From Peptoniphilus rachelemmaiella (GTDB lineage Bacteria; Bacillota; Clostridia; Tissierellales; Peptoniphilaceae), in assembly GCF_943169845.1 (NCBI RefSeq), contig NZ_CALPBW010000004.1, positions 1-64,000 of the forward strand: a DNA stretch of 64,000 nt. The letters are read 5' to 3'. Positions within the stretch are counted from its first letter, which is position 1. Every line of letters starts with the position of its first letter. Both the position numbers and the translations under genes were made by a program. The notes beneath the pieces are model-generated. The model was given only the letters and a program-made list of their open reading frames with translations, was not told the DNA's origin and did not search any database. Below are positions 56,391 through 64,000 of this stretch, piece by piece.

Positions 56391-57793
56391 AACATTCCAT
56401 TCGAAAAACGGTGACGCGAAATTTCGTCGCCCTGATTCTTTTAACTGTGAGCCTCCTGGACCTGGCTTTGATTTTCGGCTTTCGCGAATACACCTACGGC
56501 GGGGTGAAATTTTACTTAAATCAACAATTAAACAGCGCCGTCTACACCTACGATCGTTACTTTAAAAGCCGCAGCATCGACGAACTTCTGGACAGCGACT
56601 ACGATATGATCTTTAATCAATTTGGCGGCCAGGTGCAGATGATGGATAACGACGCCCAACTGGTCTACGATTCCATCGGCGCAATTAACGACCCTGTAAA
56701 AGATTATCCTGACGTCGCTCAGGCCCTTGCGGGAAAGGCCGGCTTTCGCATCGGCCCTGTGCCCTATTCCGACACGAAGGTACTGTCCGTCTCCCGCCCG
56801 ATTTACTCCAACGACAACGACGTCATCGGCGTTTTGCGCTACTCCTCGTCATTGGCGCCGGCCATTCATTCGGTGTGGACGCTGATCCGGTATCTGATGA
56901 TTTTAACGGCCTTTGTTATCGCCATCGCCGTGGTGGCGAGCCGCATGTTGGCGAAAAGCATTACAAGACCCATCGAAGAGATTCAGTCCACCGCCATTCA
57001 ATTGGCCGACGGCCAGTACAAAAAGCATATCGTCATGAAGCGAGACGACGAATTGGGGCAATTGGCCCAATCCATTAACACGCTGGCCGCGGAAATCGTG
57101 CGAAAAGAACAGGTGAAAAACGACTTTATCTCCTCCATCTCCCACGAATTGCGCACGCCCCTTACCTCCATTAAAGGCTGGGCGGCGGTGCTCAAAGACA
57201 CGGATCCGACGGAAACCGAGGTCATGAACGAAGGCTTCGATATTATCGAAAAAGAAACGGATCGACTGTCGAAAATGGTGGAAGAGCTCTTGGATTTTTC
57301 CAGATACATCTCCGGCAGAATCACATTGAAAAAAGACCGCTTCGACATTACCTCCACCTGCCAAGATGTGTGGAAGCAAATGAAGCCCAGGGCATCAAAA
57401 GAAGACATTCACTTAATTAACGAAATCAACGAAGAAGTGGTGCTTCTTACAGCCGATGAAGACCGGCTGCGGCAGGTGCTCATCAATCTCATCGACAACG
57501 CCATCAAATTCACCGATCCCGGCGGATGGGTGCTTTTTGAGGCGCGGAAAAACTACCCAAATTACGAAATGATCATCTCCGACAACGGCGTAGGCATGGA
57601 CGAAAACGAATTGGCCTTGGCCAAGGAAAAATTTTACAAGGGCAAACACTCCAATTCCCACTCGGGGCTCGGCCTGTCCATTGCCGATGAAATCGTGAAA
57701 CTCCACAACGGCGTCATTCAAATCGTATCGGAAAAAAGCGTGGGCACCACCATACGAATCATTATTCCCTTGGGAAGCGAGGCGGAGGCATGA
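56387..57793 (+). CDS. Sensor histidine kinase with extracellular domain and HAMP
   Basis: 468 residues from the ATG at 56387, which overlaps the regulator stop. The membrane helix at about 15-35 precedes an extracellular sensor (about 36-165, Cache/PAS-like size), and a second helix lies at about 168-190. A HAMP domain follows, then the H-box SSISHELRTPLTSIKGW (His253), N-box INLIDNAIKFT, DNGVGMDENE and SHSGLGLSIADEIV. This is a WalK/PhoR-like architecture but without the cytoplasmic PAS of WalK. The ligand is unknown. Confidence 0.92.
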   Translation: MKHSIRKTVTRNFVALILLTVSLLDLALIFGFREYTYGGVKFYLNQQLNSAVYTYDRYFKSRSIDELLDSDYDMIFNQFGGQVQMMDNDAQLVYDSIGAINDPVKDYPDVAQALAGKAGFRIGPVPYSDTKVLSVSRPIYSNDNDVIGVLRYSSSLAPAIHSVWTLIRYLMILTAFVIAIAVVASRMLAKSITRPIEEIQSTAIQLADGQYKKHIVMKRDDELGQLAQSINTLAAEIVRKEQVKNDFISSISHELRTPLTSIKGWAAVLKDTDPTETEVMNEGFDIIEKETDRLSKMVEELLDFSRYISGRITLKKDRFDITSTCQDVWKQMKPRASKEDIHLINEINEEVVLLTADEDRLRQVLINLIDNAIKFTDPGGWVLFEARKNYPNYEMIISDNGVGMDENELALAKEKFYKGKHSNSHSGLGLSIADEIVKLHNGVIQIVSEKSVGTTIRIIIPLGSEAEA

Positions 57794-58320
57794 AAAAATT
57801 AGTTCTCATCTTACTTCTGTTTTTAACGGCCTGCGGGCCCATGAAAGGCGATTACCGCATCATCGAAAAACCCGCCATCAATCGATCGCCCCTTCAGGGG
57901 CGCTGGGTGGTGACGAAGATTCAGGCCCTTACCGATGAGAGCGTCGATTTACGGCCCGTTATCGGATCCGATGCCATCTTCGCTCCCGACGGCGCCATCT
58001 TTAACGATCAACGCATCGATCATCCCACCTATGTCATTCGCAAAGGCAAGACTGACTATTTAATGAAAGTAGGGTATAATAAGACAAAAGACGACGTGGG
58101 TATCGCCGGGGACAATCTGTTTATCATCGATATATATCAAGATGAAGAAAAACTGTTTACCGTCTACCGCGAAAAAGACGATGTGGCCTACATTGACATT
58201 TACGGCAATCTCTTGCAACTGGTCAAGACCAAAGGCACCCTGGACGAGCGTCAATTACAAAATCTCATGGAACAGGCCGACCCGAAAAGGACGTATTATT
58301 CCCGGGTGCCCGGCAAGTAG
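57790..58320 (+). CDS. Predicted lipoprotein in a two-component operon
   Basis: 176 residues. The N-terminus MKKLVLILLLFLTACG has a lipobox (LTAC) with the lipidated cysteine at residue 15, so it is exported and anchored on the outer face of the membrane after LspA cleavage. The mature part is a small beta-rich domain (WVVTKIQAL, AYIDIYGNLL) with no family I recognise. The ATG overlaps the kinase stop, which ties it to the signalling operon, perhaps as an accessory sensor or target. Confidence 0.78.
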   Translation: MKKLVLILLLFLTACGPMKGDYRIIEKPAINRSPLQGRWVVTKIQALTDESVDLRPVIGSDAIFAPDGAIFNDQRIDHPTYVIRKGKTDYLMKVGYNKTKDDVGIAGDNLFIIDIYQDEEKLFTVYREKDDVAYIDIYGNLLQLVKTKGTLDERQLQNLMEQADPKRTYYSRVPGK

Positions 58321-58329
58321 GAGGATCAT

Positions 58330-58683
58330 ATGTTATCGAAAATCTCTGAAAGTTTAAACGGAAACTTACAGTATATAGGCATCTTGGTATTGGCGGTGAT
58401 TATCGCTTTGATTCTTACCTTCGTCATTAACATGATGGGCAAGCAAATGAAATTTATGCGCTACTTACCCGGCTTGGCCCTGGTGTTTATCGGTATGTTT
58501 TCACTGATTATGGTACTGAACCGCCTCTTCGAGCGATCCAGCTTGATCAATATATTTATCTCCGTCGTATGCATTACGGCGGGCATTTGCTCTCTGCTTT
58601 TCGCCCTCTGCATCGGCATTTACAACAAAGACCGCTACGGGGACAATCAAAAAGATACCGAGTGGCGCCGGAGAGAAAACTAA
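58330..58683 (+). CDS. Small three-helix membrane protein of unknown function
   Basis: 117 residues. Three hydrophobic helices lie at about 15-35, 45-62 and 72-97, separated by short charged turns (GKQMKFMR, NRLFERSS), with a hydrophilic charged tail (YNKDRYGDNQKDTEWRR). No family is recognised. It follows the lipoprotein gene with GTAGGAGG before its ATG and is the last gene before the terminator, so it belongs to the two-component operon. Confidence 0.75.
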   Translation: MLSKISESLNGNLQYIGILVLAVIIALILTFVINMMGKQMKFMRYLPGLALVFIGMFSLIMVLNRLFERSSLINIFISVVCITAGICSLLFALCIGIYNKDRYGDNQKDTEWRRREN

Positions 58684-58696
58684 AGAGAAGAAAATG

Positions 58697-58725
58697 AATT
58701 TGTCGCCACGGCGGCAAATTTTTTT
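58697..58725 (+). terminator. Terminator of the second two-component operon
   Basis: AATTTGTCGC (58697-58706) pairs with GCGGCAAATT (58711-58720; one G-U) around a CACG loop, followed by TTTTT. It lies just past the membrane-protein gene. Confidence 0.87.
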
Positions 58726-58747
58726 ATGCTAAACGCTCTAAGATTTT

Positions 58748-58756
58748 TGCTATAAT
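58748..58756 (+). promoter_or_regulatory. Extended -10 element upstream of yraN
   Basis: TGCTATAAT is a perfect extended -10 about 125 bases before yraN. The transcript would have a long leader without an obvious gene; a 19-codon frame at 58764 has no proper ribosome site. Confidence 0.55.
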
Positions 58757-58828
58757 AAGGCAAATGGACAAAAGCATGGTGCCCATCGTAAAAATTCCTT
58801 TTGGCTTTAAAATTACGGTATAAAACAA

Positions 58829-58857
58829 TTGTGCTAAAGGGGGATTTAGTATATATT
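58829..58857 (+). promoter_or_regulatory. Second promoter candidate for yraN-comM-dprA-topA
   Basis: TTGTGC (58829-58834), a 17-base spacer and TATATT (58852-58857) give a reasonable sigma-A-type promoter 23 bases before the yraN ATG. Confidence 0.55.
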
Positions 58858-58880
58858 ATTGAGTATAGTGGGGTGGATGT

Positions 58881-59240
58881 ATGAACGTCGGCGGAACGGG
58901 CGAGGCGATTGCGGAGAAGTTTTTAGAAAAACAGGGCCACGAAATTTTGGAGCGAAATTTTCGTTTTAAGTATGGTGAAATCGATATCATCAGCTTTATT
59001 AAAGGCGTCGTGGTTTTTACCGAAGTGAAGACCCGGACCAATGTCTCCTACGGCGACCCGAAGGATGCCGTGGATATGTTTAAGCGCCGCCAGATCTATA
59101 TGACCGCGGAGCACTACCTGGCGCACAGATCGCCTTTTTATCGGGCGGCTCGATTCGATGTCATCGAAGTGTTCTTGACGGAAAAACCGATGATTCATTA
59201 CATAAAAAATGCCTTCGACGGAAATGACTTGGGGGAATAA
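58881..59240 (+). CDS. yraN: YraN/UPF0102 family nuclease-like protein
   Basis: 119 residues with a Holliday-junction-resolvase-like fold. GTGEAIAEKFLEKQGHEILERN is the usual N-terminal helix region (family signature G-x-x-x-E-x-x-A). KYGEIDIIS and VVFTEVKTR carry the acidic PD-(D/E)xK residues. Activity is not established for the family. The next gene is comM and then dprA, the common genomic partners, which suggests a role in DNA uptake or processing. Confidence 0.9.
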   Translation: MNVGGTGEAIAEKFLEKQGHEILERNFRFKYGEIDIISFIKGVVVFTEVKTRTNVSYGDPKDAVDMFKRRQIYMTAEHYLAHRSPFYRAARFDVIEVFLTEKPMIHYIKNAFDGNDLGE

Positions 59241-59241
59241 C

Positions 59242-60768
59242 ATGTATGCGAGAGTGAAAACCTGCAGCTTAGAAGGATTAGACGGATTTGTCGTGGAAGT
59301 CGAATGCGATTTAAGTCGCGGGCTTCCGCGCTTTCTTATGGTGGGACTACCCGACGCACAAATTCGTGAATCCGGGGAAAGGGTTCATGCGGCCATTAAA
59401 AATATCGGCATGCCCTACCCACAACAGCGCATCACGGTGAATTTATCCCCCGCCAATCGACGTAAAGACGGCTCGCAAATGGATTTGGCCGTGGCCGTAT
59501 CCATTTTGGCCGCCGAAGGGTTTGGCGATCCAAAGGTGATCGACGATTACATATTTTTAGGGGAGCTTCAGTTAAACGGCGAAATCTCCGCCATTCGCGG
59601 CGCCCTTCCCATGGTGATTTCGCTGAGAGAATTGGGCTACAAAAAGTTCATCGTCCCCAAGGCCAATGAAAACGAAACGGCCATTGTTCGCGATGTAAGC
59701 ATTTATCCCGCTTCCAATTTAAAAGAAGTGGTTTCCCTTCTCACCGGCGAATCCACCATCGAAGAAGCCATTGTGGAAAACCCGATGGATCACATGAAGT
59801 CATTTGATGTGGACTTTGCCGATATTAAGGGCCAAAGTCAATTAAAGCGGGCCCTGGAAGTGGCGGCGGCAGGGGCCCATAATCTTTTAATGATCGGCCC
59901 GCCGGGCAGCGGAAAGAGCATGAGCGCCAAGCGGTTGCCCACGATTTTGCCCCGCATGGCCTTTGAAGAGGCCATCGAAGTGACAAAGATCTATTCCGTC
60001 TCCGGTCTTTTGACGGAAAATAGGCTGATGACGGAACGGCCTTTTCGCTCGCCCCACCATACGGCATCCGGCGTATCCTTAATCGGCGGCGGCCGCATCC
60101 CGAAGCCGGGCGAAATTTCCTTGGCCCATCGTGGCGTCTTGTTCCTCGATGAAATTCCGGAATTTCAATCCAGCGTATTGGAAGTGCTGCGCCAACCCAT
60201 GGAAGACGGGAAGATCCACGTGGCGCGGGCTACGGCAAGCTTGGAATTTCCGGCGGATTTTCAGCTTATCGCCTCCATGAACCCGTGTCCCTGCGGCTAC
60301 TATCAAGATCCCAATCACGAATGTAGTTGCAGCATGCAGCAGATTCAAAAGTATTTGGGGAAGATTTCCCATCCCCTTTTGGATCGCATCGATTTGCAGG
60401 TGGAAGTGAAGCCCATTAGTTACGAAGATATGAAGGAAACAGTAAAGGGCGAAGATTCGAAAACGGTGCGGGAGCGGGTGGAACGGGCCCGCGGCTATCA
60501 AAAAGCCCGCTTCGAAGGCACGGGGATTATGACCAATGCGGATATTCCCGATCGCGATGTGGAAAAATACTGTCAATTGTCTCCGAGCTCGCAAAAGCTT
60601 TTGGACATGGCGTACAAAAAATATAAATTCAGCGGACGGTCCCTACATAAAGTGCTGAAGGTGGCCCGTACCATTGCCGATTTACGAGACGGCGGGCCCA
60701 TTACGGATCAGGACGTTTTGGAAGCTGTGCGCTATAAATCTGTGGAGGGAAAATATTGGTCGGAATAA
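59242..60768 (+). CDS. comM: ComM/YifB family AAA+ ATPase (Mg-chelatase-like)
   Basis: 508 residues from the ATG at 59242, behind GGGGGA. A Lon-like N-terminal domain (CDLSRGLPRFLMVGLPDAQI; RRKDGSQMDLAVAV) precedes the AAA+ module with Walker A GPPGSGKSM and Walker B VLFLDEIPEF, and a zinc-type cysteine cluster CPCGYY...CSC. A C-terminal helical domain ends the protein. In Gram-negative bacteria ComM is a branch-migration helicase in transformation. The neighbours yraN and dprA agree with that role. Confidence 0.93.
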   Translation: MYARVKTCSLEGLDGFVVEVECDLSRGLPRFLMVGLPDAQIRESGERVHAAIKNIGMPYPQQRITVNLSPANRRKDGSQMDLAVAVSILAAEGFGDPKVIDDYIFLGELQLNGEISAIRGALPMVISLRELGYKKFIVPKANENETAIVRDVSIYPASNLKEVVSLLTGESTIEEAIVENPMDHMKSFDVDFADIKGQSQLKRALEVAAAGAHNLLMIGPPGSGKSMSAKRLPTILPRMAFEEAIEVTKIYSVSGLLTENRLMTERPFRSPHHTASGVSLIGGGRIPKPGEISLAHRGVLFLDEIPEFQSSVLEVLRQPMEDGKIHVARATASLEFPADFQLIASMNPCPCGYYQDPNHECSCSMQQIQKYLGKISHPLLDRIDLQVEVKPISYEDMKETVKGEDSKTVRERVERARGYQKARFEGTGIMTNADIPDRDVEKYCQLSPSSQKLLDMAYKKYKFSGRSLHKVLKVARTIADLRDGGPITDQDVLEAVRYKSVEGKYWSE

Positions 60769-61829
60769 GAGAAGATTTACGCGCCCTGTTCGTCCAATTG
60801 TCCCTCGCCGGCATGCCCAACGCTGAAATGATGGAACTTTACGGCTACATGACGGAAGAGGAAGGGCAATTGTCCCTTTTTGAAGACGATCGGATTCCCG
60901 AAAAGTTAAAGACCCGCACGGAGATGTTTTTGAAGCGGGATTTGAGCAAGCGGAAAAAGGTGTTGGAAACCCAGTGCATTCAGACATTGGTGGTAGGCGA
61001 CGATTTTTATCCGGAAAAGCTGGCCCTGACGCCGGATCCGCCCATGGTCATCTACGCTTTAGGCAATGTGGAATTAATGGCGAAACCGGCTCTTTCAGTC
61101 GTTGGCGCGAGAAAACACACGGATTACGGCCAACGGGTCTGCAAAAAATTCGTCTCACAACTGGCATCTTCGGGTCTCGTCATCATTAGCGGCTTGGCTC
61201 TCGGCATCGACAAGCTCGCCCATCAGGCCACGTTGGACGTCGGTGGTGAAACCATTGCCGTCTTAGGAAACGGCATCGGCGACTGTTATCCGAGGAGCAA
61301 CCGCGCTTGTTACGAAGCCATTCAATCGACCGGGCTGATTTTAAGCGAGTACCCGCCCTACACATCGCCGCAGCCATTTCGCTTCCCCGAGCGAAATCGC
61401 ATCATCGCGGCATTAGGCGACGGGGTCTTGGTGGTGGAAGCCAAGGAAAAAAGCGGCTCATTGATTACCGCCCGTTTGGCGGCGGAATACGGCCGAGAGG
61501 TTTTTGCCGTGTGCGGCAATGTGGATTCCATTTACAGTCAAGGCACCAATCGGCTGATTTTCGACGGGGCCTCCATCGCCCTTTCGCCGGAAGACATATT
61601 GAATCATCCCGTGTATCAGATAAAAAAGAAGGAAACTTCGGCGGATCTTTCTCAACTCTCTTTGGAAGAAAAAACATTGTATGATAGTATAAAGGACGGC
61701 CATCAAAATACAGAGGCCCTCATGGAGCATATCGGTTGGGATATTACCGACGTGTTAAGCGTATTGACTATGCTGGAACTAAAAAATCTTATTACAGGTG
61801 TGGACAGCAACTGTATTGAAATACTATAA
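60756..61829 (+). CDS. dprA: DNA-processing protein DprA
   Basis: 357 residues from a TTG at 60756, six bases after GGAGGG, overlapping comM by 13 bases. An N-terminal helical (SAM-like) part (about 1-65) is followed by the Rossmann-like DprA fold with VVGARKHTDYGQRV, SGLALGIDKLAHQATL, GNGIGDCYPRSN, FPERNRIIAALGD and KEKSGSLITA. A C-terminal winged helix (about 300-355) ends the protein. DprA loads RecA on incoming single-stranded DNA. Confidence 0.94.
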   Translation: MVGIREDLRALFVQLSLAGMPNAEMMELYGYMTEEEGQLSLFEDDRIPEKLKTRTEMFLKRDLSKRKKVLETQCIQTLVVGDDFYPEKLALTPDPPMVIYALGNVELMAKPALSVVGARKHTDYGQRVCKKFVSQLASSGLVIISGLALGIDKLAHQATLDVGGETIAVLGNGIGDCYPRSNRACYEAIQSTGLILSEYPPYTSPQPFRFPERNRIIAALGDGVLVVEAKEKSGSLITARLAAEYGREVFAVCGNVDSIYSQGTNRLIFDGASIALSPEDILNHPVYQIKKKETSADLSQLSLEEKTLYDSIKDGHQNTEALMEHIGWDITDVLSVLTMLELKNLITGVDSNCIEIL

Positions 61830-61852
61830 CGCTGGAAAGGATATGGGATAAA

Positions 61853-63946
61853 TTGGCAAGGAATCTGATTATCGTGGAGTCGCCCACAAAGGCTAAGACC
61901 ATCCGCAAAATGGCGGGCAGCCATTATAAAGTCGTGGCCACAGTGGGGCATATTCGCGATTTGCCTAAGTCGAAGCTAGGCATCGATATAGAAGACAATT
62001 ATCAACCGAAGTACATTAATATTCGGGGCAAGGGCCCGGTCATTAAAGAGCTGAAGGCGGAAGCGAAAAAAGCAAATAAAGTCCTTCTCGCAACCGACCC
62101 GGATAGGGAAGGGGAAGCCATTAGTTGGCACTTGACCCATATTTTGGACATGGACCCCAAGGACAATGTACGGATATCGTTTAACGAAATTACGAAAAAT
62201 GCCGTAAAAAACGGGATTAAGAATCCCAGGCCCATTAATATGGAGCTGGTGGATGCCCAACAGGCGCGGCGGATTTTGGACCGCCTTGTGGGATATAAAA
62301 TCAGCCCCCTTTTGTGGAAGAAGGTCAAGTCCGGACTCAGCGCCGGGCGGGTGCAATCGGTGGTTTTAAAGATTATTTGCGATCGTGAAGAAGAGATCAA
62401 CGAATTTGAACCTTCGGAATACTGGACCATCGTTGCCAAAGCCCTGAAAAACCGAAAAACCTTCGAGGCGAAGTATTTCGGCACCCTCGTCGACGGGGAA
62501 GTTCAATCGGTGACATTAAATACCAAAGCCGATGTGGATGCCGTGATGAAGCGCATGGACGAGAAGGAATTGGTGGTCTCAGACATTCAAAAGGGATCGA
62601 GAAAGCGCCGCACCTCGGCGCCCTTTACCACCTCCACCATGCAACAGGAGGCAAATAAGCGCCTGAATTTCACCACAAGAAAGACCATGCAGGTGGCGCA
62701 AAAGCTTTATGAAGGGATCACCATCCCGGGGGAAGGCTCCGTGGGTTTGATTACTTACATGCGTACCGACTCCACGCGGATTTCCGAACAGGCCGTGGAT
62801 CAAACGAAGGCCCACATTTTACAGGCCTATGGTGAAAAGTACAGCGCGCCCTCGACTTGGTCGAAGAAAAAAGAAAACACACAGGATGCCCACGAGTGTA
62901 TTCGCCCGGCGGATGTGAACCGAACGCCCTTGAGCTTAAAAGACAGCCTGGGCCGCGACGAGTTTCGCCTCTATCAATTGATCTGGTCTCGTTTTGTGGC
63001 CTCGCAAATGACGGCGGCTCTTTACGATACGCAAAAAGTTAAGCTTGCGAGTCGCACGGAAATGTTCCAAGTCAACGGCAATACCCTGGTCTTCGACGGT
63101 TTCTTAAGGGTCTTTCCCTCGAAGGAGCAAAAAGACAAGGAAATTTCCGCCTTTGAAGTGGGGGAACATTTAAAAGTTAAGGAGATTTTGCCGGAACAAC
63201 ACTTTACCCAGCCGCCGGCCCGTTACAATGAAGCGTCTCTGATTAAACTTTTGGAAGAGCTGGGCATCGGTCGCCCCAGTACCTATGCGCCGATTATTAA
63301 CACCTTGCTTTCCCGCTACTATGTGGTCAGCGAGGAGCGGCGCTTCGTGCCCACGGAGCTCGGTGAAACGGTAAATGATCTCTTGACGGATTACTTCCCC
63401 TCCTTCGTCGACGAAGATTTCACGGCGAAAATGGAACACAGTTTGGATGCCGTGGCCGACGGGGAGCTTGCCTGGCAAAAGGCCGTGGATCCCGTCTATA
63501 AGCAATTGGCCCAATACCTGGAGCGGGCAGAAAAAGAAATCGAGAAAGTTGAAATTCGCGACGAGCCCACCGATGTTATCTGCGAAAAATGCGGACGCAA
63601 CATGGTGATCAAAATGGGGCGCTACGGCAAATTTCTCGCCTGTCCCGGTTTTCCCGAATGCCGCAACACCAAAGCCTTGGTTGAAAAAATCGGCGTCAAG
63701 TGTCCGAAATGCGGCGAAGGTGAAATCGTCATTAAAAGAAGCAAACGGGGACGGAAATTTTTCGGTTGCGACAAGTATCCCGATTGCGATTTCGTTTCGT
63801 GGGATGAGCCCATCGACGAGCGTTGCCCGAAATGCGGCGACATTTTGACGAAAAAGGCGACAAAGCGGGGCACGCGCATCCAGTGCCATAATCCGGATTG
63901 CGATTACACGCGCACGGATGTGGACAAATCGAAAGAATCCCAGTAA
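61853..63946 (+). CDS. topA: DNA topoisomerase I
   Basis: 697 residues from a TTG at 61853. The TOPRIM domain has NLIIVESPTKAKTIRKM and LLATDPDREGEAISWH. The active-site tyrosine is in GLITYMRTDSTRIS, and GRPSTYAPIINTL is also conserved. Three C-terminal zinc ribbons follow, with CEKCG...CPGFPEC, CPKCG...CDKYPDC and CPKCG...CHNPDC, each a four-cysteine topoisomerase finger. It relaxes negative supercoils. The dprA-topA order is standard in Bacillota. Confidence 0.96.
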   Translation: MARNLIIVESPTKAKTIRKMAGSHYKVVATVGHIRDLPKSKLGIDIEDNYQPKYINIRGKGPVIKELKAEAKKANKVLLATDPDREGEAISWHLTHILDMDPKDNVRISFNEITKNAVKNGIKNPRPINMELVDAQQARRILDRLVGYKISPLLWKKVKSGLSAGRVQSVVLKIICDREEEINEFEPSEYWTIVAKALKNRKTFEAKYFGTLVDGEVQSVTLNTKADVDAVMKRMDEKELVVSDIQKGSRKRRTSAPFTTSTMQQEANKRLNFTTRKTMQVAQKLYEGITIPGEGSVGLITYMRTDSTRISEQAVDQTKAHILQAYGEKYSAPSTWSKKKENTQDAHECIRPADVNRTPLSLKDSLGRDEFRLYQLIWSRFVASQMTAALYDTQKVKLASRTEMFQVNGNTLVFDGFLRVFPSKEQKDKEISAFEVGEHLKVKEILPEQHFTQPPARYNEASLIKLLEELGIGRPSTYAPIINTLLSRYYVVSEERRFVPTELGETVNDLLTDYFPSFVDEDFTAKMEHSLDAVADGELAWQKAVDPVYKQLAQYLERAEKEIEKVEIRDEPTDVICEKCGRNMVIKMGRYGKFLACPGFPECRNTKALVEKIGVKCPKCGEGEIVIKRSKRGRKFFGCDKYPDCDFVSWDEPIDERCPKCGDILTKKATKRGTRIQCHNPDCDYTRTDVDKSKESQ

Positions 63947-63985
63947 AGACGGGCAGCTCATGGCCCGCAGTATTTGGAGGCAGTG

Positions 63986-64000
63986 ATGGATAAGAAATTT
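63986..64000 (+). CDS. First codons of a following gene (cut by window edge)
   Basis: TTTGGAGG (63973-63980) followed five bases later by ATG at 63986 and open codons (MDKKF) to the window end suggests a gene start. In many Bacillota trmFO or codY follows topA, but five residues cannot identify it. Confidence 0.45.

Noticed and set aside
58764-58823. A 19-codon frame (MDKSMVPIVKIPFGFKITV) in the yraN leader
   Set aside because: It has only AAGG three bases before the ATG and would be nearly leaderless from the 58748 promoter; no support for translation.
63950-63967. CGGGC/GCCCG hairpin after topA as a terminator
   Set aside because: Only a 5-bp stem, an eight-base loop and no T run; a new ribosome site follows at once.

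Overview
The window is a gene-dense chromosomal segment (about 50% G+C by eye) of a Gram-positive member of the Bacillota. Supporting traits are an S-layer-homology surface protein, a glmS ribozyme, the SepF/YlmE/YlmH division cluster, GatCAB amidation, a BceRS-BceAB-type peptide-sensing module, strong AGGAGG ribosome sites and many TTG/GTG starts. No gene for aerobic metabolism is seen. An anaerobic clostridial/Tissierellia-type organism is my best inference, but no rRNA or tRNA is present to confirm it.

Layout. 1-353: 3' part of an IS200/IS605-type transposase and its hairpin-rich end, the only mobile DNA recognised. 427-10650: a forward cluster of YbaK, phosphoglucomutase, a degenerate PfkB-like protein, an isochorismatase-fold hydrolase, an SbcD/SbcC-like pair (YhaO/YhaN type), a second metallophosphoesterase, a CYTH protein, then PEP synthase with its own promoter and terminator. 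10688-14142 (reverse): a small DUF6483-like gene and the tetrapyrrole genes cobA-hemD, hemC and precorrin-2 dehydrogenase. 14205-16311: the SLH protein. 16311-28900: tcdA, pcrA, ligA, gatCAB, dedA, an SfsA-GNAT fusion, cbiA and cobQ in a tightly overlapping series. 28914-33803: a two-component system and FtsX-type ABC transporter with a direct-repeat operator candidate. 33849-35862 (reverse): glmS behind its ribozyme. 35898-43830: parvulin, a RelA/SpoT-domain protein, msrA, pepD, DUF1292, a radical SAM protein, a P-loop protein, a 29-residue membrane miniprotein, a DUF6648-like protein and glyA. 43852-53235: DUF512 radical SAM protein, der, plsY, gpsA, an HlyD-like protein, ylmE, sepF, ylmH, lspA, rluD, pyrR. 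53259-55686: divergent methylthioadenosine phosphorylase and MtnA-like isomerase, then an HD hydrolase. 55683-58725: a second two-component system with a lipoprotein and a small membrane protein. 58829-64000: yraN, comM, dprA, topA and the first codons of another gene.

Most genes are housekeeping. They cover DNA repair and topology (pcrA, ligA, dprA, comM, topA, SbcCD-like), tRNA and ribosome quality (ybaK, gatCAB, tcdA, der), envelope and division (plsY, gpsA, glmS, sepF, lspA) and cobalamin/siroheme supply at two loci. I see no defence island, prophage, CRISPR array or obviously new multi-gene system. The points most worth checking are a cobyrinate diamide synthase without its glutaminase cysteine, the SfsA-GNAT fusion, a probable ATT start codon, the 29-residue membrane peptide, the degenerate PfkB protein, a 77-base overlap between sirC and hemC, and the putative operator in front of the Bce-type transporter.
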